From NCBI GenBank assembly GCA_035530135.1, contig DATKVJ010000006.1:1-64000 (forward strand): a stretch of DNA of 64,000 nucleotides, read 5' to 3'. The notes under the pieces are model-generated. The model saw nothing but the letters and a program-made list of their open reading frames with translations, was not told the origin of the DNA and searched no databases. Source of the DNA: CAIYYX01 sp035530135. GTDB taxonomy: Bacteria; Pseudomonadota; Gammaproteobacteria; Burkholderiales; Rhodocyclaceae. Position 1 is the stretch's first letter. Each line of letters starts with the position of its first letter. Shown here piece by piece: positions 46,021 through 54,786 of this stretch. A program made the position numbers and the translations under genes.

Positions 46021-47352
46021 ATGAGACGCCGTCGTGGCGCCATCATCGCTGCGCAATGGGCGATCGTGCTGGCCTATCTGGTGTTGGTGGCCCTGCCGGC
46101 TTTTCTACCTCTGCCGCCGGACGAGACCCATATCTGGAACAACCTCACCCGCTTCGCCCGATTCCTGTTCTGGGGCTTCTGGTGGCCCTTCGTCGTTCTT
46201 TCCATCATGATGCTCGGCCGGGTGTGGTGCGGCGTGCTTTGCCCCGAGGGTGCGCTCACCGAGTGGGTCTCCCGCTATGGCCTGGGGCGAGGGATTCCCC
46301 GCTGGCTGAAGTGGGGAGGATGGCCGTTGGTGGCCTTCGGCGCGCTCACCGTATTCGGGCAAATGACCAGCATCTACGAATACCCGAAACCCACCCTGCT
46401 CATACTGGGCGGTTCGACCTCGGCGGCGATTGCCGTGGGACTGATCTGGGGACGGGAGAAACGGGTCTGGTGCCGACACCTCTGCCCCGTAACCAGCGTG
46501 TTCGGCCTGCTGGCGAAGATTGCACCCATTCACTTCAAGGTCGATCGATCGGCCTGGGATGCGGCGCCCGCCGGCCATCGCACCAGCCGCCGGCACGCGG
46601 TCAACTGTGCGCCGTTGATCAACATCCGGCGCATGGCGGGCGCCTCGGTCTGCCACATGTGCGGCCGCTGTGCCGGAGAGCGGGACGCGGTGCAACTGTC
46701 TCCACGCTGGCCAAGCGCCGAAATCATCGGCACGCCCGGCGCCGCCGAAGACGGGGCCGGGGAAACGGATCCGTGGCCCGCGCGCCAGCTGGTCTTCGGC
46801 GTGCTCGGCGTCGCGCTCGGGGCCTTCCAGTGGAGCGCCTCTCCTTGGCTCGCGGCAGCGAAGCGGGCTGCGGCGGGATGGTTGATCGATCACGGGATCT
46901 GGTGGCCGCTCAAGGCAACGGGACACTGGTGGCTGCTCACCTATTACCCGGAAGCGGGTGACGTCTTCACCTGGCTGGACGGCGGCATACTGCTCGCCTA
47001 CATCGCTGCGGAAACGCTCGTCGTCGGCGGTTGGGTATGGAGCTGGCTCAGGCTGGCCGGCGCGCTGAGCGGCTTGCCCTGGCAGCGACTCGCCCATACC
47101 CTCATCCCCTTTGCCGGGACCAGCGTGTTCGTGGGGCTGAGTCTGCTCACCAGCGCTCAACTGGCCGGCGAAGGGGTGACGCTGCCTGGGGCCAACGGAG
47201 TGCGCATCGCGCTACTCGCGCTCGCCGCGCTCTGGGCTGCGAGCCTGGCGTGGCGGCTGGCGCCGCGCCACCGAGCCGTGGCGACGTTGGCAATATCGAT
47301 GGCCACCGCGCTGCCGCTCGCTGCCTGGAGCACGCAGTTTTTTGTCTGGTGA
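46021..47352 (+). CDS. NapH/FtrD-like membrane 4Fe-4S-binding protein
   Basis: A 443-residue inner-membrane polyferredoxin-like protein with about nine hydrophobic helices. Cys pairs in VWCGVLCPEGALTEW and VWCRHLCPVTSVFG are the CxxxCP motifs of NapH, NosR and FtrD. The Cys in VNCAPLIN together with CHMCGRC supplies ligands for one cluster, followed by SPRWPS. Relatives move electrons from quinol to periplasmic partners or accompany FTR1 iron uptake; neither partner is encoded nearby. The ATG at 46021 is the first in frame that leaves a normal N-terminus. Confidence 0.82.
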   Translation: MRRRRGAIIAAQWAIVLAYLVLVALPAFLPLPPDETHIWNNLTRFARFLFWGFWWPFVVLSIMMLGRVWCGVLCPEGALTEWVSRYGLGRGIPRWLKWGGWPLVAFGALTVFGQMTSIYEYPKPTLLILGGSTSAAIAVGLIWGREKRVWCRHLCPVTSVFGLLAKIAPIHFKVDRSAWDAAPAGHRTSRRHAVNCAPLINIRRMAGASVCHMCGRCAGERDAVQLSPRWPSAEIIGTPGAAEDGAGETDPWPARQLVFGVLGVALGAFQWSASPWLAAAKRAAAGWLIDHGIWWPLKATGHWWLLTYYPEAGDVFTWLDGGILLAYIAAETLVVGGWVWSWLRLAGALSGLPWQRLAHTLIPFAGTSVFVGLSLLTSAQLAGEGVTLPGANGVRIALLALAALWAASLAWRLAPRHRAVATLAISMATALPLAAWSTQFFVW

Positions 47353-47397
47353 GCCGCCCCTCATGCAATCGAATGTCCACATCCCCGCTCGAGGTCG

Positions 47398-48810
47398 TCA
47401 GACAAAGATGATTTTCCCCGCCATGAGCGAGAACTTTCCGCCGCTGCGCTTGGCTTCAGTCACGCGAACCTTGTTGCCGATCTCGACATGAACATTTTCG
47501 AATACGGTTCTTTCAATCACCACCTTGGCGTCCTTGGCCAAATCGAGTGCCGAGTTCAGCATGTCCATGTCCTGCTGCGCCTGCTCGGTTTCCTGCAGCA
47601 GCAAAGCGCGGGTGCTCTCGGCCTTTTGCCGGATTCCCGGCTCGACTCGCGCCGGGTGGCTCTCGATAAACGCCAGCAACTTGACGATTTCATCCAGCTT
47701 CTTGAGCTTGGCTTGCAAGCCGCTGGTCGCGAGCGCCAGCTTCTCCTGCATGACCGGATTCGTTCCCACCCTCACCCGAGTCTTGATGCCGGCTGGCGAG
47801 CCTATCGTTTTTGCCTGCACGGATAGCGTGGCGGCGACCTGACCGCCGATGATGTTCCCCTGATCGGATCCGGGTTTGCCGACTATGATCCTGTTGACCG
47901 CCGCCAGTTCGCTTTGCCTCACGAGCTTGTGCACGACGATGCTATCTCCGGCGTCGACGCGGGCGTTCTCGATAAAATGAGCGATGCACGAAGCGCCGCA
48001 ACGCACCCGCGCAACGCTTTCATTGCTGTCCGAACGCTCGTGCGCGCTCCCCTGCCCAATGATGCCGCCCTTGACCACCACGTCGCCGCCGGCTTCCAGT
48101 TCCGCCGCTTCGACCATGCCGCCCACGTGAATGTCGCCGCTGGCGCGGATCACCATGCCAGCTCGAACATCGCCGGTGATGTTGAGCGAGCCCTCGAAAT
48201 TCACGTTTCCGGTGGCGAGATCGACCGTGGGAAGCGTAGCGGTGGGCTCTACCGTCATGCCCTTGCTCGCCAGCACCGGCTGCCCGGAAATCTTGGCTAT
48301 CAGAAAAGCGGGATTCCCCGGATCGGCCTCGGCCCCCTTCAAGCGCGCCGCAAACACGACTGGCTTGCCGGGCGTGGCGGGGAGCACCTCGCCCAGCAGA
48401 TTCTTCCCGTCTGTCCCAGAGCTGGGAGGAATTTGCTGCATCAGGCGATCGCCCTCGCGCACCGTGGCGATACCCCCGAAATCGCGGTAATCGGCGTTGT
48501 CGCGTTCGTCGAGTCGAGGGCGGCGTTCCTTGACCGTCTCGATCAGCGACTGCAACCGGCCATCCTCGCCATCGACCGCCCCGCGTCCTTTGGCGACTAG
48601 CTGCCGGTGCGCTTCGCCGGCGGCCACGACCTGATCAATCGTCTCGTCCAGTACGCCAAATACGATCCGGCTTTCCGCCAGAGCCTGACGGATCTGCGCC
48701 GCGGTAATCTCTGCGCCACCCAGCGCGCGGGTGACCGTGAGATAGGCTGCCATTTTGTCCGGCTCGACCTCCACCGTCACAACGGCATCGCGCGCCTCGC
48801 CGATCTCCAT
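47398..48810 (-). CDS. FapA family protein (DUF342)
   Basis: A 470-residue cytoplasmic protein with the flagellar-assembly-protein-A layout: an N-terminal alpha/beta region, a right-handed parallel beta-helix (about 180-330) built from short Gly/Val repeats (GDVRAGMVIRASGDIHVGG, GGDVVVKGGIIGQG) and a C-terminal coiled coil (about 345-430) with KLKKLDEIVKLLAFIE, ending in a small beta cap. In Vibrio and Pseudomonas relatives it affects polar flagellum placement or surface behaviour. No flagellar gene is adjacent. It ends 45 bp from the convergent NapH-like gene. Confidence 0.88.
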   Translation of the reverse strand: MEIGEARDAVVTVEVEPDKMAAYLTVTRALGGAEITAAQIRQALAESRIVFGVLDETIDQVVAAGEAHRQLVAKGRGAVDGEDGRLQSLIETVKERRPRLDERDNADYRDFGGIATVREGDRLMQQIPPSSGTDGKNLLGEVLPATPGKPVVFAARLKGAEADPGNPAFLIAKISGQPVLASKGMTVEPTATLPTVDLATGNVNFEGSLNITGDVRAGMVIRASGDIHVGGMVEAAELEAGGDVVVKGGIIGQGSAHERSDSNESVARVRCGASCIAHFIENARVDAGDSIVVHKLVRQSELAAVNRIIVGKPGSDQGNIIGGQVAATLSVQAKTIGSPAGIKTRVRVGTNPVMQEKLALATSGLQAKLKKLDEIVKLLAFIESHPARVEPGIRQKAESTRALLLQETEQAQQDMDMLNSALDLAKDAKVVIERTVFENVHVEIGNKVRVTEAKRSGGKFSLMAGKIIFV

Positions 48811-48908
48811 TACACGCCCCCATAACTGAAAATCAGACGGGATAAAATTCCGGCCGTTTTGATCGCGTCCCCGAGAAAAGCCGCGGTCCCGCTCGAGGCG
48901 CTACGGTA

Positions 48909-48996
48909 TGGTGCCCGGAGCCGGGGTCGAACCGGCATGCCCATTACAGGCGAGGGATTTTAAGTCCCTTGTGTCTACCAATTTCACCATCCGGGC
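48909..48996 (-). tRNA. tRNA-Leu (anticodon UAA)
   Basis: The minus strand folds as a class II tRNA with a 7-bp acceptor stem (GCCCGGA / TCCGGGC), a D arm with GGTAGAC, an anticodon stem AGGGA/TCCCT around CTTAAAA (anticodon UAA at 48960-48962), a long variable arm, a T arm with GGTTCGACCCC, discriminator A and an encoded CCA at 48909-48911. It reads UUA/UUG leucine codons. It stands alone between fapA-like and chromate transporter genes. Confidence 0.97.
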
Positions 48997-49047
48997 AAGT
49001 CGGAGGATGTGCGATTCTACCTGAGCGGGAGGCCGCCCACGGCCGCC

Positions 49048-49584
49048 TCAGATCCAGCCGAGGACCCCGACCAGGGCGCCGACCCCGATCAGCCACACCG
49101 GGTTGAGATTCCGCGACATCACGACCGCCACCGTCAGGGCCGTCAACAGCGCGCCGCCCCGGGAGTCGTCGGCGACCCTCGCCAGGGACCACGCCGTCGC
49201 GAGCATCATGCCGACGGACAGCGGCGAGAGCGCCGCCTTGACGGTGCGGCCCAAGGCGCTGCCGCCGTGTTTCACGCTGGCGCGCAGCGCCACGATGGTC
49301 AGAGCCGCGGGCGGTATGACGATGGCGACGGTCGCCGCCAGCGCCCCGATCCAGCCCGCGGCCTGGAGACCGACCAGGGTCGCGAACAGGAAATTCGGCC
49401 CGGGCGAGGCCTGGGCGATGGTGAACGCGGCGACGAAGCTCTCGTCGCTCATCCAGTGATGGACATCGACGACGAAGCGCTGCATGTCCGGGGCCAGGGT
49501 GATCACGCCGCCGCCGATCGCCATCATCGAGATCATGGCGAAGTGCGAGAACAGCGTCCAGGCGATCGCGGCGTGGCTGCTCAT
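49048..49584 (-). CDS. Chromate transporter family protein, second half of a split pair
   Basis: A 178-residue inner-membrane protein with about five helices, one CHR domain. MMAIGGGVITLAPDMQRFVV and AQASPGPNFLFATLVG are the domain's conserved glycine/proline motifs. Its ATG (49582-49584) overlaps the stop of the preceding half by 4 bp, so the two half-size proteins are made together and probably pair in opposite orientations, doing the job of a full ChrA. The family exports chromate or takes up related oxyanions; the true substrate is not shown. Confidence 0.9.
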   Translation of the reverse strand: MSSHAAIAWTLFSHFAMISMMAIGGGVITLAPDMQRFVVDVHHWMSDESFVAAFTIAQASPGPNFLFATLVGLQAAGWIGALAATVAIVIPPAALTIVALRASVKHGGSALGRTVKAALSPLSVGMMLATAWSLARVADDSRGGALLTALTVAVVMSRNLNPVWLIGVGALVGVLGWI

Positions 49585-50153
49585 CGCTGCGTCTCCGTCC
49601 AAAAGACGGCCAGCGCCGCCGGCGCGAGCACGCCGAGCACCATCAGCAGCGGCCAGCGCAACAAGGCGATGCCGGCGAAAGCCAGAGCGACCAGCAGCGC
49701 ATTCTTAAGCCGCCGCGGCAGGTCGCGCGCCATCTTCAGCGCCATCGCGACGATCAGGCCGGCGGCGACCGCCGACATGCCGGCGAGCGCGTGCCTGACC
49801 GACTGTAGGTCGCCGTAGCGCCGGTAGGCCAGGCCGAAACCGATCACCAGCGCAAACGGCGCCGCGATCATCCCGGCCAAGGCGGCGATGCTGCCGGCGA
49901 TGCCGGCGTGGCGGTGGCCGATGATCACCGACAGGTTGCAGATGGTCGGCCCCGGCAATATCTGCGCAAACGCCAGCAGTTCCCTGAATTCGTCCTTGCT
50001 CAGTATCCGCCGGCGCTCGACCAGGATGCGATAAGCCCAGGGCAGGACGCCGCCGAAGCCCAGCAGGGTCATCTGCGAGAACAACAGGAAGAGCTGGGAG
50101 GGGTTCAGTTTTTCGGCGGCGGCAAGGTCCGGCGGCGGGGCATGGCGGGGCAT
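49581..50153 (-). CDS. Chromate transporter family protein, first half of a split pair
   Basis: A 190-residue membrane protein with one CHR domain: LFSQMTLLGFGGVLPWAYR near residues 25-43 and AFAQILPGPTICNLSVIIG. The C-terminal half has four to five hydrophobic helices. It precedes the second half with a 4-bp overlap. A 94-bp gap separates it from the LysR gene on the same strand. Confidence 0.9.
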   Translation of the reverse strand: MPRHAPPPDLAAAEKLNPSQLFLLFSQMTLLGFGGVLPWAYRILVERRRILSKDEFRELLAFAQILPGPTICNLSVIIGHRHAGIAGSIAALAGMIAAPFALVIGFGLAYRRYGDLQSVRHALAGMSAVAAGLIVAMALKMARDLPRRLKNALLVALAFAGIALLRWPLLMVLGVLAPAALAVFWTETQR

Positions 50154-50247
50154 TCTGTCTCTCGGTCATCGAAGGCGTGATCCTGGGCGGCTGGGCGACG
50201 CGGATCAGAACGGCCGAATATACCCGATGCGCGAGCGTCTGGGCGGA

Positions 50248-51156
50248 TCATCCCCCGTCGGCGAAGAGCGCGATGAGCTGGCCGTGCAGCCAACCGATGG
50301 CCGGGCTGGCGTCGAAACGCTCGTGCCAGAAGGCACAGACCTCGAATTCGGGAATGCTGATCGGCAACGCCGCCACGACGAAGGCTCCGGTCTGGGCGAG
50401 TTCGGCCGCGACCTGCCCGGGTATCGTCGCCATCATGTCCGTTCTCGCCAGGATCATCGGAATCGCCATGACGCTCGGCACCCGCGCCATGATGCGGGCC
50501 CGATTGCGCGTCAGGGCCTCCTCGACGATCTGATGGCCACCGCCGACCGAGCTCACGACCGCGTGGGCCGCCTTGAGGAAGATCTTCTGCGTCAACCGGC
50601 CTCTGGCGGCGGGGTGCCCGGCCCGCATCAGGACGTCGTAGCGCTCGTGCACCAGCGCTTCGGAGAGGATGCCCCTGCCCTTGAGCTTGGGCAGATGGCC
50701 GAGCGCGAAATCGATCCTGCCGGCCTCGAGGGAATCCCGGATCGCATCGAGCGACAGCGTCTGCGCCTCGATCCTGATGCCCGGCGCGACGGCGTCGAGC
50801 CGCTCCAGCAGGGTCGGCAGGAAATTGATCTGTCCCATGTCGGTCATGTGAAAGCGGAAGGTCCGGATGCTGGTCGCGGGATCGAAGGATTCGCGCTGCC
50901 CCAGCACCTTGCGCAGTTCGTGCAGCGCGTCCTTGATCGGCGCGGCGATTTCCAGGGCGTAGGGGGTGGCCTGCATGCCGCTGGCGCCATGCACGAACAA
51001 GGGATCGCCGAACAGCTTGCGCAGGCGCGCGAGCGCGTTGCTCATCGCCGGCTGGGTGATGCCGAAGCGCTCGGCCGCGAGCGTCACGCTGCCGGTATCG
51101 AGGATGACGTCGAAGACCCCGAGGAGATTCAGATCGACTCGGCTCAAATTCATCAT
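50248..51156 (-). CDS. LysR-family transcriptional regulator
   Basis: A 302-residue regulator with an N-terminal helix-turn-helix (about 17-60; LAAERFGITQPAMSNALARL) and a C-terminal co-inducer domain. Its closest motif pattern is the NahR/NodD type (DPLFVHGASGMQATPYA). It is divergent from the ThDP enzyme across an AT-rich 113-bp gap and most likely controls that gene and the TRAP transporter behind it. Two adjacent ATG codons exist at the start. Confidence 0.9.
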   Translation of the reverse strand: MMNLSRVDLNLLGVFDVILDTGSVTLAAERFGITQPAMSNALARLRKLFGDPLFVHGASGMQATPYALEIAAPIKDALHELRKVLGQRESFDPATSIRTFRFHMTDMGQINFLPTLLERLDAVAPGIRIEAQTLSLDAIRDSLEAGRIDFALGHLPKLKGRGILSEALVHERYDVLMRAGHPAARGRLTQKIFLKAAHAVVSSVGGGHQIVEEALTRNRARIMARVPSVMAIPMILARTDMMATIPGQVAAELAQTGAFVVAALPISIPEFEVCAFWHERFDASPAIGWLHGQLIALFADGG

Positions 51157-51185
51157 GTGAATATCTTATATACATGAAATAAATT

Positions 51186-51201
51186 TGATCAATATATATC
51201 A
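51186..51201. promoter_or_regulatory. Candidate LysR binding site in the divergent gap
   Basis: TGATCAATATATATCA shows TGAT/ATCA dyad symmetry with an 8-bp centre, inside a markedly AT-rich stretch (about 51150-51220) in a GC-rich surrounding. It lies 30 bp upstream of the LysR start and 69 bp upstream of the enzyme start. Site assignment is by position and symmetry only. Confidence 0.4.
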
Positions 51202-51269
51202 GGTATCTATGATTGGCAAAATTCGCGCCGCCGCAAGCGGACCATCCCATTCGGAGGAAACGGAAGAAG

Positions 51270-52979
51270 ATGCAATCGGATCTGGCAACCGTCGCTCAGC
51301 AGTTGCTCCAGCTCGCCAGCCGCCTGGGCGTGGATTATCTGTTCATCAACCTGGGCAGCGACCACCCCGCCTTCGTCGAGGCGCTCGCCCGGCTGACGGA
51401 GCGCGGCGAGGACATGCCCAGAGTGATCGCCTGTCCGCACGAGATGACGGCGCTCTCCGCCGCGCACGGCTACGCGATGATCACGCGGCGGCCCCAGATC
51501 GTTCTGGTGCACGTCGACGTCGGCACGCAAAACCTGGGCTGCAGCGTGCATAACGCCGGCCGCGGGCGGATCCCCGCGATCATCATCGCCGGGCTCTCGC
51601 CGCTGACCGACCAGGGCGAGCGCGTCGGCAAGCGCAACGAGTTCATCCACCACATCCAGGATACGCCGCGACAGCACGAGATCGTCGGGCAATACGTGAA
51701 GTGGGCCTACGAGCTGCGGGCGGCCGAGACCATCGACGCGGTGCTGCTCAGGGGGGTGCAGCTTGCCACCACCATGCCCGAGGGTCCGGTCTATCTCACC
51801 GGCGCGCGGGAGATCTGGGAAAAGCGCGTCCCGGCCTCGCGCGAAATCCCGGCGCACTGGCCCGCCGCGACGCTCGGCGCGCTGTCGCCGGCGGCGGCCG
51901 CCGAGCTGCATCAGGCGCTGCGTCAGGCGCAGCGGCCGCTCGTGCTGACCACCTACCTGGGTCGGCAGACCCAGGCCGTGGCGCGCCTGGTGGCGCTGTC
52001 CGAGCGCCTGGGCTTCGGCGTCTGCGAGCTCGGACCGCAATACTTGAGCTTTCCCGGCGAGCACCCGCATCACCTGGGCTATCGGCGCAACGAGCTGATC
52101 GCCGAGGCCGATCTGATCCTGATGATCGACGTCGACGTACCCTGGATCGCCTCCAAGGTCCAGCCCGCCGAGGGCGCCCGGCTGTTCCACATCGACCTCG
52201 ACCCGGTGAAGCAGGGGCTGGGCTTCTGGCACTACCCGGCGCAGCGCTCCTATCAGGCCGACAGCCTGAAGGCGCTCGACCAGTTGCTCGCCGTCAGCGA
52301 CGAAGTCCCGGCCGAAGCTCGGCGGGCGCGGGTCGAATGGCTCGCGGCGGCGAAGCAACGCCAGACGCACGCGGGGCAGAGAGCCGCCGGTGCCGAGATC
52401 AGCGCCGAGGAGCTCACCCTCGCGGTCCGGGAACTGGTCAATGAACGCACGGTGATCGTCTTCGAGGCGCCGTCCAACACCGAACTGGTTCCTTCGCTCT
52501 TGAAGCTGAACCGGCCGGGCAGCTACTTCGCCAGCGGCGGCAGCGGTCTGGGCTGGGGCATCAACGCCGCCATCGGCGCCAAGCTCGCCGACCCCGAGGC
52601 GGAAGTCATCGCCCTGATCGGCGACGGCTGCTTCATGTTCGGCGTTCCGAGCAGCGCCTACTGGGTCTCCGGCGCGTATCAGGCGCCGCACCTGACGGTC
52701 ATCTACAACAACGGCGGCTGGAATTCGCCCAAGCTGTCGACGCTCGGCGTGCACCCCAAGGGCGATGCCAAGCGCAACGACACCTACTGGGTCACGGTCG
52801 GCCGCGGTGCTCGCCTGGCCGACATCGCCGCGGCCACCGGCGGCGCCGTGGCGTACCGGGTGAGCGAGCGGCGGACGCTGAAAGAGACGCTCGCCGACGC
52901 GCTGCAGACGGTTCGCGCCGGCAAGAGCGCGGTGGTCGATGTCTCGATCGCGCCGGTTTCAGCGCAGATCCTGAACTGA
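51270..52979 (+). CDS. Thiamine-diphosphate-dependent decarboxylase/carboligase of the acetolactate synthase superfamily
   Basis: A 569-residue ThDP enzyme with three domains. The cofactor-activating Glu is in CPHEMTALSAAHGYAM near residue 51, and the Mg-ThDP motif is IGDGCFMFG ... YNNGGWN near 450-490. GTQNLGCSVHNAGRGR replaces the usual acetolactate-synthase loop. No regulatory subunit gene is present. Candidates are benzoylformate decarboxylase-like, oxalyl-CoA-like or other 2-keto-acid decarboxylases. ATG at 51270 follows GGAAGAAG; an upstream in-frame ATG at 51213 is less likely. Sits between a LysR gene and a TRAP transporter, which suggests it acts on the imported acid. Confidence 0.85.
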   Translation: MQSDLATVAQQLLQLASRLGVDYLFINLGSDHPAFVEALARLTERGEDMPRVIACPHEMTALSAAHGYAMITRRPQIVLVHVDVGTQNLGCSVHNAGRGRIPAIIIAGLSPLTDQGERVGKRNEFIHHIQDTPRQHEIVGQYVKWAYELRAAETIDAVLLRGVQLATTMPEGPVYLTGAREIWEKRVPASREIPAHWPAATLGALSPAAAAELHQALRQAQRPLVLTTYLGRQTQAVARLVALSERLGFGVCELGPQYLSFPGEHPHHLGYRRNELIAEADLILMIDVDVPWIASKVQPAEGARLFHIDLDPVKQGLGFWHYPAQRSYQADSLKALDQLLAVSDEVPAEARRARVEWLAAAKQRQTHAGQRAAGAEISAEELTLAVRELVNERTVIVFEAPSNTELVPSLLKLNRPGSYFASGGSGLGWGINAAIGAKLADPEAEVIALIGDGCFMFGVPSSAYWVSGAYQAPHLTVIYNNGGWNSPKLSTLGVHPKGDAKRNDTYWVTVGRGARLADIAAATGGAVAYRVSERRTLKETLADALQTVRAGKSAVVDVSIAPVSAQILN

Positions 52980-53034
52980 AGGCGGCCAATCGGCGGCGGG
53001 CCGCCAGATCGGGAAGGCCCCGAACGAGACGAAC

Positions 53035-53079
53035 ACCACAAAAGTGGGATAGTATTGCCAATGTTGTGGTTTTTATAAT
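53035..53079 (+). promoter_or_regulatory. Inverted repeat and -10 box upstream of dctP
   Basis: ACCACAA (53035-53041) and TTGTGGT (53064-53070) form a 7-bp inverted repeat with a 22-bp centre. It is followed 3 bp later by a perfect TATAAT (53074-53079). No proper -35 box is seen, and the repeat covers its place, as for an activator-dependent or repressed promoter. The start point would lie about 49 bp before dctP. Confidence 0.45.
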
Positions 53080-53134
53080 TTGAGGCCAAGCAATCCAGAT
53101 AATCGATATCACTTCACCCAAGGAGGAGACAAGC

Positions 53135-54160
53135 ATGAAAAAATCAGTCTGGCTGAAATCGGCGGCGCTCGCCGTCGCAATAGGCCTGTCGTTCGCGGCC
53201 GGGGCGCAGGACAAGCACTTCGATCTGAAATTATCGACCTGGGTGCCGCCCCAGCACCCGCTCAACCCATCCTTGCAGGCCTGGGCCAACGACATCGCGA
53301 AGGAATCCAAGGGAACGATCACGTCGACGCTGTTTACCTCCGAACAACTGGGCAAGGCCTTCGACCACTACGACATGGCGCGCGACGGCATCGCCGACTT
53401 CGCCTACGTCAATCCGGGCTACACACCGGGGCGCTTCCCGATCATGGCCGCCGGCGAACTGCCCTTCCTGTTCTCCAACGCCAAGGGCGGTACGGAGGCC
53501 CTGGATGCCTGGTACCGCCCATACGCCGCCAAGGAAATGAAGGACGTGCATTTCTGCATGGCCTTCGTCCATGACCCCGGCACCTTCCACAGCAAGAAGA
53601 AGATCACGGTGCCCGGCGACATCCGCGGCATGAAGATCAGACCCGCCAACGGCACGCTCGCCCACTTCGTCACCCTGCTCGGCGGCAACAACGTCCAGGG
53701 CTCGGTGTCGCAGGCGCGCGACATGCTGGAGCGCGGCGTCGCCGATGCCATCACCTTCCCCTACGGCTCGATCATCCTGTTCGGCATCGACAAGGTGGTG
53801 AAATACAGCATGGACGTGCCGCTCTACACCACCGATTTCGTCTGGGTCATGAACAAGGCCAAGTACGAGGCGATGGCACCCGATCAGAAGAAGGTGATCG
53901 ACGACCACTGCACCACGGCGTGGGCGGAAAAGATCGCCGCGCCCTGGGCCGACTTCGAGGCCGCCGGCCGCGGCAAACTGCGCGCCGAACCGGGCCACGA
54001 CGTCTACAAAATCACCCCCGAGCAGTTGGCCCTATGGCGCACGGCGGCGCAGCCGCTCACCGCCGAATGGGCCGCGAGCGTGAAGAAGCTCGGCGATAAC
54101 CCCGACGCGATACTCAACTCGCTGAAGCAGAACTTGGTCAAGTACCAGGCCAATTACTGA
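53135..54160 (+). CDS. dctP: TRAP transporter substrate-binding protein DctP
   Basis: A 341-residue periplasmic binding protein. A signal peptide (about 1-24, cut after AGA) is followed by the DctP fold, with FDLKLSTWVPPQHPLNPSLQ, PGDIRGMKIRPANGT and the conserved arginine (RPANG) that binds a substrate carboxylate. AAGGAGGAG gives a very strong ribosome site. It is first in a dctPQM operon. Known ligands are C4-dicarboxylates, keto acids, aromatic acids and sugar acids; the neighbourhood argues for an aromatic or keto acid. Confidence 0.93.
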   Translation: MKKSVWLKSAALAVAIGLSFAAGAQDKHFDLKLSTWVPPQHPLNPSLQAWANDIAKESKGTITSTLFTSEQLGKAFDHYDMARDGIADFAYVNPGYTPGRFPIMAAGELPFLFSNAKGGTEALDAWYRPYAAKEMKDVHFCMAFVHDPGTFHSKKKITVPGDIRGMKIRPANGTLAHFVTLLGGNNVQGSVSQARDMLERGVADAITFPYGSIILFGIDKVVKYSMDVPLYTTDFVWVMNKAKYEAMAPDQKKVIDDHCTTAWAEKIAAPWADFEAAGRGKLRAEPGHDVYKITPEQLALWRTAAQPLTAEWAASVKKLGDNPDAILNSLKQNLVKYQANY

Positions 54161-54174
54161 GTCTTGCCGATCGC

Positions 54175-54206
54175 ACGGCCGGGACGGGCTGACCGTTCCC
54201 GGCCGT
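54175..54206 (+). repeat. Strong hairpin between dctP and dctQ
   Basis: ACGGCCGGGA and TCCCGGCCGT pair perfectly, extended inwards by CGG/CCG with one bulged T, around a short loop. It starts 15 bp after the dctP stop and has no T-run. It may stop some transcripts or protect the dctP message from 3' decay, which would give more binding protein than membrane subunit. Confidence 0.5.
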
Positions 54207-54260
54207 CGCCGCAATCCGGGTCAACTACGGCGGGTGAGCCGCGCTCGTGGGAAGGAGAGC

Positions 54261-54776
54261 ATGAAACCCAGCAGCTATTACATGGACCGCCTGATCGATG
54301 GCATCGAGCTGGTCGCCGCGCTGTTCGTCGGCATCGTCGCCGCCGACATCTTCATCTCGGTATTGCTGCGCTATCTGTTCAGCGTCTCTATCCCCGACGG
54401 CTACGATTTCGGCCGGCTCCTGCTGGGCATCCTGATCTTCTGGGGCATCGCGGCCACCAGTTATCGCGGCACCCACATCACCGTCGATCTCGTCTGGGGC
54501 GTCGTCGGTCCCAAGGCAAAGCGGCGGATAGACATTTTCGCGACACTGGTATTGCTGTTCGTGGTGACCGTCCAGACCTACACCCTGTTCGACAAGGTGC
54601 GCGCCACCCGGGCGGACAACATCCTGACCTTCGATCTCAATCTCCCCACCTGGCCGTTCTTCGCCGTCGCCTGGGTCGGCGACGTCTCGGCCGTGCTCCT
54701 GATCGCGGTGCGCACCTACCGCCTGATCTTCCAGCCGCAAGCGATGGGCGGAGAAACGATCAAACCCGTCGAATGA
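54261..54776 (+). CDS. dctQ: TRAP transporter small membrane subunit DctQ
   Basis: A 171-residue inner-membrane protein with four helices (about 14-34, 48-66, 88-108, 128-150). The DctQ features SVLLRYLFSVSIPDGYDFGR and SYRGTHITVDLVW are present. ATG at 54261 follows GGAAGGAG. It works with DctM to move the substrate with sodium ions. Confidence 0.92.
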   Translation: MKPSSYYMDRLIDGIELVAALFVGIVAADIFISVLLRYLFSVSIPDGYDFGRLLLGILIFWGIAATSYRGTHITVDLVWGVVGPKAKRRIDIFATLVLLFVVTVQTYTLFDKVRATRADNILTFDLNLPTWPFFAVAWVGDVSAVLLIAVRTYRLIFQPQAMGGETIKPVE

Positions 54777-54786
54777 GGTTTTTGCA

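Noticed and set aside
46105..47160. Minus-strand open frame opposite the NapH-like gene
   Set aside because: The plus-strand frame carries intact iron-sulfur motifs and helices; the opposite frame is charged and motif-free.
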